DNA of 64,000 bases from an uncultured Desulfobacter sp. (GCF_963666145.1 NZ_OY762614.1:5570501-5634500), one strand, 5' to 3'; shown: positions 1 to 8,794, counted from the stretch's first letter. Numbers and translations: made by a program. Notes: generated by a model from the letters alone, not told the origin.

Positions 1-412
1 AGGTGTTCCAGGGGGCGTCTTTGGCAACGTAGACCAGATAGGGCGAGTTGATGATCCGGCCCACATAGGAAAAGGAATCGATGGTGTAGGGAATCTTTCT
101 CATATGAGGGTGCATTGCAAGGGGGCCACTGGGAATGACGCCCAGGGTGTATCCGTCGGGTTTCGCCGCCAGCAACTCCTTGCATCCGATCATGCCGGAA
201 GCACCTGCGATATTCTGGACCACTACATTCTGCCCCATCACCGTTTTTAGTTCCGCAGCCAGAAGCCGGGCACTGAGATCGGTTTCGCCACCTGCGTTAA
301 ACGGGACGATAATTTTAATTGGTTTTTCGGGATAGCCTGCAAATGCGGGGGTAAAAAGGGCTGCCAAGGCAACCAGCACAATAAGTACCGAAGATAATAT
401 TTTTTTTTCCAT
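1..412 (-). CDS. tctC: TctC/Bug-family tricarboxylate-binding protein, partial
   Basis: Periplasmic solute-binding subunit of a tripartite tricarboxylate transporter; it would capture a carboxylate for the TctAB membrane part. Only the first 137 residues are in the window and the gene runs off the left edge. The visible part starts with a hydrophobic signal peptide (about residues 1-24, ending PAFAGYPEKPI). The Bug-family opening follows: IKIIVPFNAGGETD, ARLLAAEL, then VVVQNIAGASGMIGCKEL and AKPDGYTLG. The start codon at 412 overlaps the tctA stop (TAATG), with GAGGAGG just upstream, so the genes are translationally coupled. The family is clear; the substrate cannot be told from sequence. Confidence 0.9.
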   Translation of the reverse strand, partial: MEKKILSSVLIVLVALAALFTPAFAGYPEKPIKIIVPFNAGGETDLSARLLAAELKTVMGQNVVVQNIAGASGMIGCKELLAAKPDGYTLGVIPSGPLAMHPHMRKIPYTIDSFSYVGRIINSPYLVYVAKDAPWNT

Positions 413-1955
413 TACTCCTCCTCTATCTTTGGATTATTAAAAAAACGATTTTGCTTTTTTTCTTTTATGGTTTGGGACAAGGATCTGATTATGGGAATCA
501 GCAAAAAAATCAACGCGACGGAAAAGAGGACCATAGCGATGGGGGAGGTGCCGATGTATTGGATGACGGACATATCTCCCTTGTAAACCGCAGCCTGCCC
601 CAGGCGGTACTCAAGTTCCGGTCCCAAAACATACCCGATAATCAGTGGGGTGATGGGAAAGCCGCCGATACGCAGGGAAAACGCGCAGATCCCAATGGCA
701 AGGGCCACCGGGATGTCGAATACATTTCCTCTGGGAAGGTAGACCCCGACCAGTGAGCAAACCACAACCAGGCCCAGCAACACCGGTGCGGAGAGCTTGA
801 TCAGGTATCCGAAGCATTTTACCGTTAAAATAGCTGCAGGAATGAGCAGCAGGTTGGCCAGGATTAGATTAATGAAGGCCGAATAGACCACTTCCGGATG
901 GTCGGCCATGAGCCTGACCCCGGGGGTGATGCCGTGGAGGGTCAGGGTGGCCAGCATCAGGGCGGCAACCGGCTCTCCGGGAATGCCTAAGGCCAAAGTG
1001 GGAATCAGGGCGCCCCCTGTCACGGCGTTGTTGCTGGACTCTGCGGCAATGAGACCGTCGGGTTCCCCCTGGCCGAATCGGTTTCCGTTTTTCGATGACC
1101 GTCGCCCCACGGTGTAGGCGATAAATGTCGCGGCTGTTGCCCCTGTACCCGGCAGGGTTCCCAGGCCCACTCCGATGAGTGAAGAGCGGATAAGCCCCTG
1201 GATTCGGCCCTTCCATTCCTTGAGGCCCGGAAAGCGGATCTGGGTACATTTAATGGGCGTAACCTCTTTGTTGGTTTTTAGCTCATAGATCCGAAAGAAG
1301 ACTTCGGCAAGGGGAAATACCCCCACAACGACCGGCATCAGGGCAATGCCCGCCACAAGGTTGTCGCTGCCAAAGGCAAAGCGGATTTCTCCGCTTATGG
1401 GATCAGAGCCAACGGTGGCGATGAAAAGCCCGAGCACACCCATAAGCATGCCCTTGAGTTGGTTGCCCTCGGAAAGACTTGAGATGCAGGCAAGGCCCAT
1501 GCAAATCAGGCCGCAGATATTTCTAAGGGGCCACCGTATTTAACCGATAGTTTGGCAAGTTGTGGAGCTGCAACAATAAGAAAGAGGCAGGAGATCAGAC
1601 CACCGACCACCGAAGAGATCGTGACCCACCCAAGCGCCTTGTCCGCCCGACCGGCCCTCGCCATGGGATAACCGTCCATACCGGTAGCAGCAGACTGGGG
1701 GGTGCCGGGAGTATTGAGCAGGACCGCCGATATGGAGCCGCCGTAAACCGAAGATGCGTAGACTCCGAGTAGAAGTGCGATGGCAGGCACATTGTCCATG
1801 GCAAGGGTGAATGGGATACAGACCGTGATGGCAACGGCCGTTCCAAGGCCGGGCAGGGCTCCGACCACGGCTCCGAAAAGAACCCCTATGGCCAGCATCA
1901 TAAGAGCCTCAATCGAGAGAGACATGGATGCGGCCGACAGAATATTATCCAACAT
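412..1955 (-). pseudogene. tctA: TctA, large membrane subunit of TTT transporter, one-base frameshift
   Basis: Large (about 513 aa if repaired) multi-spanning permease of the tripartite tricarboxylate transporter. It is read in two pieces. The N-terminal piece (1955 down to 1506) carries ALPGLGTAVAIT, VYGGSISAVLLNTPG and GYPMARAG. The C-terminal piece (1500 down to 412) carries GTLPGTGATAATFIAY and TLALGIPGEPVAALML, the second half of the family's internal repeat. At about 1517 the first frame ends EISAA-stop while the second continues as GLICMGLACISSL. Adding one base there restores a normal TctA. I chose the start at 1955 (MLDNILSA), which has an AAGGAGAT ribosome-binding site, over a further upstream ATG. 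The lesion is either a real mutation or a sequence error. Confidence 0.85.
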
Positions 1956-1965
1956 GACTATCTCC

Positions 1966-2435
1966 TTATCCGCCCGAAAGCATGCTGAAAATATTGGGCG
2001 GCATGGGAACTTCCAGAAGTATTTCAAAAATCAGCCAGACAGATACGGCTGTAACTGTTGCAAGCAGAATCATCCGCCCGGGATGACGGTAGTTCAGAAT
2101 ATAGAAAAAGACCAGAAGAAAAAAAACGTGGAGGCAATCAGTCCCAGGTATTTAAACATCACCATGTAAAGGACCATGGCCAATGCCGAACCTGCCAAAA
2201 CCTTGAAACTTGCTTTGATGGAAGACAGATCAAAGGGTTTGCGGGGAATGACAAGGTAGAATACCGAAAGAACCACCCAGGCCCAAAGCAGATATCTCGG
2301 ATAGGTCATGGGACCCAGTTCGTCCGAAGATACGTAAAAAACCACCCGTTCGGCGTAGGTCTCCTTTAAAAGAAATCCGCCGGCCAGGATAAAGAAAAGC
2401 GCCACAAAATTTTTAGGGGTGACAATCGATTTCAT
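1966..2435 (-). pseudogene. tctB: TctB, small membrane subunit of TTT transporter, frameshift in T-run
   Basis: Small four-helix subunit of the same transporter, first gene of the tctBAC set. The frame from 2435 gives MKSIVTPKNFVALFFILAGG and stops early at 2094. The next frame continues with a plausible TctB C-terminus (LNYRHPGRMILLATVTA, then EILLEVPMP) to a stop at 1966. The switch falls in an eight-T run (minus strand, about 2125-2132). One more T would give a 156-aa protein, the usual TctB length. The stop is 10 bp before the tctA start. The homopolymer position makes a sequencing indel plausible, but tctA next door also has a one-base lesion, so true decay is possible. Confidence 0.8.
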
Positions 2436-2453
2436 ATTCCCTCCCTGAAAGGC

Positions 2454-3236
2454 TTAGACACAATCTTTGTTCAGGTGTTCTTCATATAACTGCTGTAGTT
2501 TCTGGGTGACAGGTCCGCAGGTCCCGTTGCCGATGGCACGGCCGTCGATTTCGCTAACATGGCGCAGGCCGCCGAATGTCCCGGTGACAAAGGATTCTTC
2601 AGCCACATAGGTTTCCAGCAGACTGAAATTTTTTTCTCTTACGGGGATATTGTTTGCCCGGCACAATTCTATGACGTTTTCTCTGGTGATTCCATGGAGG
2701 CAATAGTCCCCTGTGGAAGTCCAGATTTCTCCTCTACGGACAATGAAAAAGCTGGTGGAGTTACAGGCAGAAACAAAGCCATGGGGGTCCAGCATCAGGG
2801 CTTCGTCAGCCCCGGCCTTTGTTACCTGAATGCAGGAGAGAACGCAGTTTAGTTTACTCAAGGGGTGGAGTTTGGGATCCTGGACATCCGGCCTTCCCCG
2901 CCGGTTGTAGACCGTATACAACCGAATGCCTTTGCTGGTATCTCCCAAAACCTTGTATTCGGGAATGATGACCAGGGTACTTCTCCCTACGTTGACCCGG
3001 GGGTCCTGAAAAGGGGTGGTCTTTTTCCCCCTGCTGAAAATCAGGCGGATGTGAACATTGGTTTCCATCTGGTTGGCATTCAAGGTGTCGTAGATAGCCG
3101 TAACAATTTCCTGGTTGGTCATTCCCAAATCCATGTCCAAGGCGGCAGCACTTTCCCTTAACCGGTAGAGGTGCTGATCTACAAAGGCCAGTTTCCCGTT
3201 GTGCAACCGGAAACTCTCCCAGATGCCGTCGCCCAT
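2454..3236 (-). CDS. Class IV PLP aminotransferase (BCAT/D-amino acid type)
   Basis: Fold-type IV pyridoxal-phosphate aminotransferase, a family that includes branched-chain and D-amino-acid aminotransferases and aminodeoxychorismate lyase. Family features seen: GDGIWES near the N-terminus, LSKLNCVLSCI with the likely PLP lysine, EALMLDPHGFVSACNSTSFFIV, then HGITRENVIELC and EESFVTGTFGGLRHVSEIDG. The first ATG, at 3236, cuts into the conserved start. The frame stays open 22 codons further upstream (to 3302) and those codons read family-like (NGDIFHRDEAKISVFDSGFL) but contain no ATG, GTG or TTG. The true start is therefore unresolved: a rare ATT or a small indel. It lies 18 bp before tctB on the same strand and so is probably co-transcribed with it. 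Substrate unknown. Confidence 0.82.
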   Translation of the reverse strand: MGDGIWESFRLHNGKLAFVDQHLYRLRESAAALDMDLGMTNQEIVTAIYDTLNANQMETNVHIRLIFSRGKKTTPFQDPRVNVGRSTLVIIPEYKVLGDTSKGIRLYTVYNRRGRPDVQDPKLHPLSKLNCVLSCIQVTKAGADEALMLDPHGFVSACNSTSFFIVRRGEIWTSTGDYCLHGITRENVIELCRANNIPVREKNFSLLETYVAEESFVTGTFGGLRHVSEIDGRAIGNGTCGPVTQKLQQLYEEHLNKDCV

Positions 3237-3321
3237 TAGAAAGCCGCTGTCAAAGACTGAGATTTTTGCCTCGTCCCTGTGAAAAATATCGCCATTGTGA
3301 ATTTATAATGAGAGACCAACC

Positions 3322-4449
3322 ATGACGTCTGAGTTTGATATCATCAGGGAACACCTGTCCACCAACCATAGAGATTTGTTGTTATTTGAAATGATTCTAC
3401 ACACAAGGCTTCCCGTAAAGAATCTGCTAAAACTTAAAATTAAGGACGTCAAAAAGCTGAATATTGGAGATCCCCTGCCAATTTTTGACAAGGAAAAAAT
3501 TGCTGCCCCAAGTCCCGTTGTTACGCCTGAGATATATACGGCTTTGAGGTCTCTGCTTCTGGAGGTGTCTAATAAGGACGACGATTATTTATTCAAATCC
3601 AGGAAGGGCAACCGACCTCTCTCTGTTCCCAGTGTCTCCCGAATCATACGGGGATGGAAGGAAAAGACAGGATTCACCCACTACAAAGGACTACCCAGCC
3701 TGCGCCAGGCCCAGCAGGAGACTTTGAAAAAAACGAATTCTCCTCAAAAAAATTCTTTGCCATCCCCTGGGGCTATTTTACCCAGGGTTCAGCCACGGAC
3801 AGCCCAGGAGATTGTCTATACTGAGCTTGAAGAAGCCATTGTATCAGGCCGTATTCCTCCAGGGCAGAAACTTGTCACCGAAGAAATTTCCAGGATGATG
3901 GATGTTAGCCGGATTCCAGTGAGAGAGGCCATGGGGCGGCTTGAGGCCAAGGGGTTCATCTCTACCCGGCCCAAGTGGGGTAGCGTGGTCAACACCCTTT
4001 CTCGTGCCAATCTCAAAGAAATATTTGAAATAAGAATTCAGTTAGAGCCCCAGGCCGGGACAAAGGCGGCCCTGAAGGTGAGCGATGCCTTCATCCTCCG
4101 CTTGGAAGAAGCACAGGCTGCATATGCACGGGCCAGGAAAGGGGCGGAAACTATTAAATTGCTCCGGACCAACCGCAGATTTCACTTTTTGATTTACGAA
4201 CAGGCAAATACCCCGATTTTGTTGGATATCATTAAACAACTCTGGGACAAGGTCAGCCCCTATTACCACCTCATGTTCAAGCAATCTCTGGACAGATCGC
4301 CCACAGTCGGTGTCAATTATCATGAATCCATTGTAAATTGCCTGAAAAAAAAGGATGTGAAGGGGGTGGAAAAATGGCTGAAATCGGATCTAAAGGATTC
4401 AACGGAGTATATTTTAAAACTGTTTGATTCCAGTTCTTTTCAAAAATAG
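3322..4449 (+). CDS. Tyrosine-recombinase-like domain fused to GntR/FCD regulator
   Basis: 375 aa, about 140 residues longer than a usual FadR-type GntR regulator. Residues about 155-225 form a GntR winged helix (TAQEIVYTELEEAIVSGRIPPG, EEISRMMDVSRIPVREAMGRLEAKGFI). Residues about 230-370 form an all-helical FCD ligand domain (NLKEIFEIRIQLEP, RRFHFLIYEQA, NYHESIV). The N-terminal 130 residues resemble the catalytic core of a tyrosine recombinase: HTRLPVKNLLKLKIKDV, DDDYLFKSRKGNRPLSVPSVSRIIRGWKEK, then HYKGLPSLRQ. I see no clear catalytic tyrosine, so that part is probably a repurposed DNA-binding or structural module. It is divergent from the aminotransferase/tct genes and likely controls them. 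The GntR part is firm; the recombinase resemblance is by eye. Confidence 0.8.
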   Translation: MTSEFDIIREHLSTNHRDLLLFEMILHTRLPVKNLLKLKIKDVKKLNIGDPLPIFDKEKIAAPSPVVTPEIYTALRSLLLEVSNKDDDYLFKSRKGNRPLSVPSVSRIIRGWKEKTGFTHYKGLPSLRQAQQETLKKTNSPQKNSLPSPGAILPRVQPRTAQEIVYTELEEAIVSGRIPPGQKLVTEEISRMMDVSRIPVREAMGRLEAKGFISTRPKWGSVVNTLSRANLKEIFEIRIQLEPQAGTKAALKVSDAFILRLEEAQAAYARARKGAETIKLLRTNRRFHFLIYEQANTPILLDIIKQLWDKVSPYYHLMFKQSLDRSPTVGVNYHESIVNCLKKKDVKGVEKWLKSDLKDSTEYILKLFDSSSFQK

Positions 4450-4604
4450 TCCAGGTTAGCCGCCATCGTTCAAGAGCGTTCATTTGGTATTCAGGCTCGC
4501 TGCGCCAGTTTGTAAACAAGGCGGGAATAACAAAAGTAGCCAACGTCTTCAATGCCAAGCATCACAGCGTTTATGTATTGACCGGCAGGTCTTGCGGGGT
4601 AGCG

Positions 4605-5933
4605 TTAACGCGATTGTTCGGTTTCCTTCTGTTCTTTGTCCAAATCCTCCATTTGTTTTTTGTAGCATTCTGGACATACCCCATGGCTAAATTGAGCTTC
4701 AGAGTGATTGCATATATAAGCTTCTAATATATCCCAAGCTCCTTTATCATCACGAATTTTCTTACAATAACTGCAAATAGGGATAATTCCGCGTAATGTT
4801 TTAATCTCATCAAAAGCTTTATGGAGTTCTTTAACATGTTTTTTTAATTCCGCTTCTGCTTGTTTACGTGCGGAAATTTCTTTAGAAAGAGTTATGTTTG
4901 AGAGATATATCTTTAATGACATTAGTAAGATTGAAGTTGCAAGGACAAAAATGATTACGGTCTCGGTCATATGCTGGGCGATGAATCCACGTACAGTGAT
5001 TATGCCGTAATCCTTATAAGGCTCGACGTGCAATTCTTTTAAAAGCTTATGAACCGGTTGATAGTCGTAGGGCAGCGTCCATTCCTGGAACCCTGCCTTT
5101 TGAGTTACCGGGCTGTCTTTTTTCAGCGAAAGCAGAGCTATAGCAACAGCCTTGCTTAACTCATTTGTTGAATTGCGGGTCTTCGCAAAAGCCCATTCCG
5201 GATAAAGCTCTGAGCTTACCACCAGGGGAAAGTCAGGATACTTCTTGGGTGCTAAAACACGAAAATCATCAAGATTAATTCGGTTCGATCCTGAGAACTT
5301 CTCCAACATACCAGTTCTAATAACCGCGACATCTATAACTCCATCCAATACAGCCTGTATCTCCTTAGTCTGGTCGCCAAGAAACTTCACTTCTTTGGCA
5401 TCTTTATAAGGATCAAAGCCATTATCCAGCATCTCCTTGTAGCCGACCAACCAACCGCCAAAACCAAGCTTGGCAGCACCACAGATAGTTTTTCCGTGTA
5501 AGTCTTTTATTGTTTTTATCCCACTGTCAGAACGAGTAATCAATGTTGAGCCGAACTCGGACAGGCCTTCTTTTTTTACCATTGTGAGGATGCGGGATAT
5601 GCCAAAGTTCAACTCGAGATCCACATAGATTGCCGGTTGGGTGATAACAAAATCTATTTCCTGGCCGGCAACAAGTTCCTTGATGCGGTGAAGTTCAATC
5701 GGCGGAACAGGAATTAACTTGAATTCATATTGTGGTAGAGACGATTGGAGATGGTCGATGGTCGGTTGCCATTCAACCTTGGCGATTTCAACGCCATAGA
5801 GTGCAATAACCAGGACGTTTACCTTTGTCTGTTCATGGCCCTCAATCTGTTTAAATCCGGTAAACAAAAAGAATAAGGTTAATGCAATTGAACTTGCGAT
5901 AAAACGTTCTATAATAGTTGTTTTCCTTGGCAT
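4605..5933 (-). CDS. PhnD-type periplasmic-binding sensor with C-terminal Cys motif
   Basis: 442 aa. An N-terminal hydrophobic segment (about 10-28) is followed by a PhnD/phosphonate-binding-like domain to about residue 320 (VNVLVIALYGVEIAKVEWQP, FVITQPAIYVDLE, LHGKTICGAAKLGFGGW, IQAVLDGVIDVAVIRTGMLE). Then come a membrane helix (TVIIFVLATSILLMSLKIYL), a short coiled coil (SARKQAEAELKKHVKELHKAF) and a four-Cys end (IPICSYCKKIRDDKGAW ... HGVCPECYKK) that I know from bacterial signalling proteins. No kinase, GGDEF or receiver domain is present. The layout recalls the input half of TtrS-type tetrathionate sensors, which fits its position near a tetrathionate-reductase-like operon. A signalling role is inferred. 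Confidence 0.75.
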   Translation of the reverse strand: MPRKTTIIERFIASSIALTLFFLFTGFKQIEGHEQTKVNVLVIALYGVEIAKVEWQPTIDHLQSSLPQYEFKLIPVPPIELHRIKELVAGQEIDFVITQPAIYVDLELNFGISRILTMVKKEGLSEFGSTLITRSDSGIKTIKDLHGKTICGAAKLGFGGWLVGYKEMLDNGFDPYKDAKEVKFLGDQTKEIQAVLDGVIDVAVIRTGMLEKFSGSNRINLDDFRVLAPKKYPDFPLVVSSELYPEWAFAKTRNSTNELSKAVAIALLSLKKDSPVTQKAGFQEWTLPYDYQPVHKLLKELHVEPYKDYGIITVRGFIAQHMTETVIIFVLATSILLMSLKIYLSNITLSKEISARKQAEAELKKHVKELHKAFDEIKTLRGIIPICSYCKKIRDDKGAWDILEAYICNHSEAQFSHGVCPECYKKQMEDLDKEQKETEQSR

Positions 5934-5970
5934 AGTATAAATTTTAAGATTATATTATACATTTTCTTAA

Positions 5971-6007
5971 CTAAACACCCACCGGCTTGTAGCCGGTGGG
6001 TGTTTAG
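5971..6007. repeat. Perfect 17-bp inverted repeat with 3-base loop
   Basis: CTAAACACCCACCGGCT, loop TGT, then the exact reverse complement. It lies just outside the sensor gene start, with TTTTT shortly after it on the plus strand. It could be a terminator, or an imperfect remnant of an IS200/IS605-type end; nothing else supports the latter. Confidence 0.6.
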
Positions 6008-6055
6008 TTTTTAAGCATGAACTTATTTTACAGAAATCAATGTTAAAAAACAACG

Positions 6056-6089
6056 AATGAATACCACCAGTTTACTGGTGGTATTCATT
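6056..6089 (-). terminator. Terminator of the sigma-54 activator gene
   Basis: A perfect 16-bp stem (AATGAATACCACCAGT and its complement around TT) lies about 90 bp downstream of the activator stop. On the minus strand it is followed within a few bases by a T-run (GTTGTTTTTTAAC), which fits an intrinsic terminator for that gene. Confidence 0.6.
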
Positions 6090-6177
6090 GTCTGATAAAA
6101 TGAATTTTTCAGGCAAATAAATGCAGTGGCGTTTCTCTGTTATCCTTATGCCAGAGGAATTATAAAAATTTTGACAT

Positions 6178-7593
6178 TCACTTGAATGTCAACGTTTTTT
6201 GCAAATCAATCTGATATTTGTTCATTCTGTTCCACACAGTGACACGGTTGATATTAAGAAGTTTTGCCGCGCAAGTTTTGTTTCCGTTGGCTTTAATTAA
6301 GGCATTAATTAACTGCTGTTTTTCATCGTTTGTAATATCCGGGCACTCGTCATTTTCGGGTCTGCTGGATTGTTTGGCATCATCACCAATGCGTTTGGGA
6401 ATATGTCCGAGCTGGATGATCGGGCCGTCAGCCGTGACAAATGCGTAATCCATGGCATTCTTAAGTTCACGGATGTTGCCGGGCCATTGGTATGACATGA
6501 ACAGATCCATCACGTCCCGGCTGACGCCGGAGATGGTTTTGCCGGTGCTTTTATTGCACTGCCGGATAAAGGTGTTTACAAGCAACGGGATGTCTTCGGT
6601 GCGCTGCCTGAGCGGCGGCAGGTAAATGGGAATAACGTTGATTCGAAAAAACAGGTCCTGACGGAATTCATTTTTTTTAATGAGAGCTTCAAGATTTTTA
6701 TTCGTGGCAGTGATGATTCTGACATCCACCCGGACGGGGGTGATCTCACCCACGCGTTCAAACTGCCCGGACTCAAGCACCCGCAACAGTTTGGTTTGCA
6801 GCGGCAGGGGCATGTCGCCGATTTCGTCCAAAAAGAAACTGCCCTGGTGTGCCGCCTCGAATCGGCCGACACGATTGCTGTGGGCCCCGGTGAATGCTCC
6901 TTTAACATGACCGAACATCTCGCTTTCCAGGACCGCCTGGTTTAAGGCCGCGCAATTAAGCCGGATAAAGGGCTTCTGTTTTCTGGCACCATTCAGGTGA
7001 ATGGCATCGGCAACCAACTCCTTGCCGGCCCCGCTTTCTCCCAGAATTATTACAGGGGCATTGGAGTCCGAAGCCTTTCGGATCATGTCAAACACGGTTT
7101 CCATTTGCTGTGATTTGCCTGTCATGCCAAAAAAGTCATTGTCGTGGCTGCGCTGTCTGGCAAGCATATTCACCTGTTTATCCAGGCGCTCAAGTTCCGA
7201 GATGTCGGTCAAGGTCTCGACCACCCCTACCACATTCTGGTGTTCATCTCTAAATGCTGCGGCATTTTTTAAAACAGGCAGATAGCTGCCGTCTCTGCGC
7301 TTGATCAGGCAGCGGCACTTCTTCATTTCCGCCTCCCTGGGGGCAAACAGACGACACCAGGCTGACTTATCTAAGGGGGTCAGGGTCTGCTCACAGGCGT
7401 CACATTCCAACATACGGCAGGACATACCCACGGCCTGGGCCGATGTATATCCGGTCAGCGCCTCAAACGCCTTGTTAACCATCTGGATGGTCCCGTCCGG
7501 CCCAATAAACATCAGCCCATCGTTGATCGTGTTCACGATCTTCTCCCAGAACGCATCCATTTCGTGTTCATGTATCTGCATAAAGTCCCTCAT
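6178..7593 (-). CDS. PAS-AAA-Fis sigma-54-dependent transcriptional activator
   Basis: Enhancer-binding protein of 471 aa that would remodel sigma-54 RNA polymerase. An N-terminal PAS domain (about 10-130) has several cysteines (MSCRMLECDACEQT, KKCRCLIKRRDGSYLP). The AAA+ core (about 155-390) has Walker A GESGAGKE, the sigma-54 contact loop GAFTGA, Walker B FFLDEIGDMPL, and the family motif YQWPGNIRELKNAMDYA. A C-terminal Fis-type helix-turn-helix reads NGNKTCAAKLLNINRVTVWNRM. It lacks a receiver domain, so the PAS domain is probably the sensor; the cysteines suggest redox or metal sensing, which is inference. It is divergent from the cytochrome operon at 7865, whose -24/-12 promoter and paired upstream palindromes it most likely uses. 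Confidence 0.93.
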   Translation of the reverse strand: MRDFMQIHEHEMDAFWEKIVNTINDGLMFIGPDGTIQMVNKAFEALTGYTSAQAVGMSCRMLECDACEQTLTPLDKSAWCRLFAPREAEMKKCRCLIKRRDGSYLPVLKNAAAFRDEHQNVVGVVETLTDISELERLDKQVNMLARQRSHDNDFFGMTGKSQQMETVFDMIRKASDSNAPVIILGESGAGKELVADAIHLNGARKQKPFIRLNCAALNQAVLESEMFGHVKGAFTGAHSNRVGRFEAAHQGSFFLDEIGDMPLPLQTKLLRVLESGQFERVGEITPVRVDVRIITATNKNLEALIKKNEFRQDLFFRINVIPIYLPPLRQRTEDIPLLVNTFIRQCNKSTGKTISGVSRDVMDLFMSYQWPGNIRELKNAMDYAFVTADGPIIQLGHIPKRIGDDAKQSSRPENDECPDITNDEKQQLINALIKANGNKTCAAKLLNINRVTVWNRMNKYQIDLQKTLTFK

Positions 7594-7614
7594 GATTGCT
7601 ATTTTATTTAAGCG

Positions 7615-7662
7615 TTAAACATGTGTTTAAGCTTTACACTAAATATTTTAACACATGTTTAA
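7615..7662. promoter_or_regulatory. Two palindromic upstream activator sites
   Basis: Two near-perfect palindromes, TTAAACATGTGTTTAA (7615-7630) and TTAACACATGTTTAA (7648-7662), about 33 bp apart centre to centre. They lie between the divergent activator gene and the cytochrome operon, 90-135 bp upstream of the -24/-12 element, the usual distance for enhancer-binding protein sites. They overlap the activator's own promoter region, so autoregulation is likely. Confidence 0.7.
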
Positions 7663-7747
7663 ACAAATTTAACACTTTGGGCGCTTGTCTGCCAGTATAG
7701 GTTTCAAAAAATATCGTAAAAATAGCAGGTTGTGATTTTCATAGGAA

Positions 7748-7765
7748 TTCGGCATGACCGTTGCA
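7748..7765 (+). promoter_or_regulatory. Sigma-54 (-24/-12) promoter of the cytochrome operon
   Basis: TTCGGCATGACCGTTGCA has GG and GC exactly ten bases apart and is close to the sigma-54 consensus. It points towards the Fe-S protein gene about 100 bp downstream. Confidence 0.8.
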
Positions 7766-7864
7766 ATTATTCCATCAAGTTCGAAATAGGCAAAGAAAAG
7801 AGAAAACCAATCGTTTGCATGAACCATTAGTGCAGTATGACGCTTCAATTTTTGTGGAGGATCA

Positions 7865-8794
7865 ATGCAGCTGAGCAGAAGGCATTTTTTTAAAATTATG
7901 GGCGTGGCTACGGCCACGGCAACCGTTGCGCCGGCAGCCGCCGACGCCTGGCAGTCTAAATCCCCGCCTAATCCGTTCGGATGCCTGGTGGACCTGACCC
8001 GATGTGTGGGGTGCCGCAAATGCGAAGAGGCCTGCGCCGAAGTCAACCATTTGCCGACACCGGAACGGGCCGCCTGTCAATGTACTGTTTTTGAAAAAAA
8101 GCGGCGTCCGGACGAGAAGGCCTATACGGTGATCAATCGATATTTTACAGGAACTGTGGATGAAAATGACGCCCCGGTTCCCACCTATGCCAAGGTCCAG
8201 TGCATGCACTGCCAGGATCCGGCCTGTGTGTCGGCCTGCATTGTGGGGGCACTGACCAAGGACGAGACCGGTGCGGTTCGGTACAATGTAGACAAATGCA
8301 TCGGCTGCCGCTACTGTATGGTGGCCTGTCCCTTTGAGATTCCCGCATACGAATATTTTGATCCTGTCACCCCCAGGGTGATGAAATGTACCTTCTGCTA
8401 CGACAGAATATCAAAGGATGGCGGACTGCCCGGATGCGCCACCATCTGCCCCACCGAGGCGCTGACATTCGGCAAACGCAATACCCTGCTTAACGTAGCC
8501 AAAAAACGGCTGGCCCAGAATCCAGGCAAGTATATCGACCACATCTACGGGGAGAAAGAGGCGGGGGGCACCTCCTGGCTTTATATCTCTGAGGTGCCAT
8601 TTGAAACGGTCAACCTGCCGGCGCTGCCGGATAAACCCATGCCAAAACTATCGGAAACCATCCAGCACTCGCTGTTCAGTTATCTGTGGTCTCCCATTGC
8701 TCTTTTCAGCCTGTTGGGAGCGATTATGTTCGGCACACACAAGGTACAAAAAAACAAAGAGACGTCTTCGCAGAAAGGAGATCATGATGCATAA
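7865..8794 (+). CDS. Tat-exported four-cluster ferredoxin subunit (HybA/TtrB-like)
   Basis: Electron-transfer subunit of a periplasm-facing membrane complex, 309 aa. The twin-arginine signal SRRHFFKIMG with a hydrophobic stretch indicates folded export. Cysteine groups for four [4Fe-4S] clusters follow (CVGCRKCEEAC, CMHCQDPACVSAC, CIGCRYCMVAC, CTFCYDRI ... CATIC). A C-terminal membrane helix (YLWSPIALFSLLGAIMFG) makes it resemble HybA of hydrogenase-2 more than soluble TtrB. The gene is first in an operon with overlapping downstream genes. It probably passes electrons between the NrfD-like quinone protein and the multihaem cytochrome. GGAGG lies a few bases before the ATG. Confidence 0.9.
   Translation: MQLSRRHFFKIMGVATATATVAPAAADAWQSKSPPNPFGCLVDLTRCVGCRKCEEACAEVNHLPTPERAACQCTVFEKKRRPDEKAYTVINRYFTGTVDENDAPVPTYAKVQCMHCQDPACVSACIVGALTKDETGAVRYNVDKCIGCRYCMVACPFEIPAYEYFDPVTPRVMKCTFCYDRISKDGGLPGCATICPTEALTFGKRNTLLNVAKKRLAQNPGKYIDHIYGEKEAGGTSWLYISEVPFETVNLPALPDKPMPKLSETIQHSLFSYLWSPIALFSLLGAIMFGTHKVQKNKETSSQKGDHDA

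Noticed and set aside
4313..4558. Minus-strand frame over the end of the GntR-type gene and the following gap
   Set aside because: It mostly shadows the real gene, and the 155-bp gap shows no gene-like start or ribosome-binding site.
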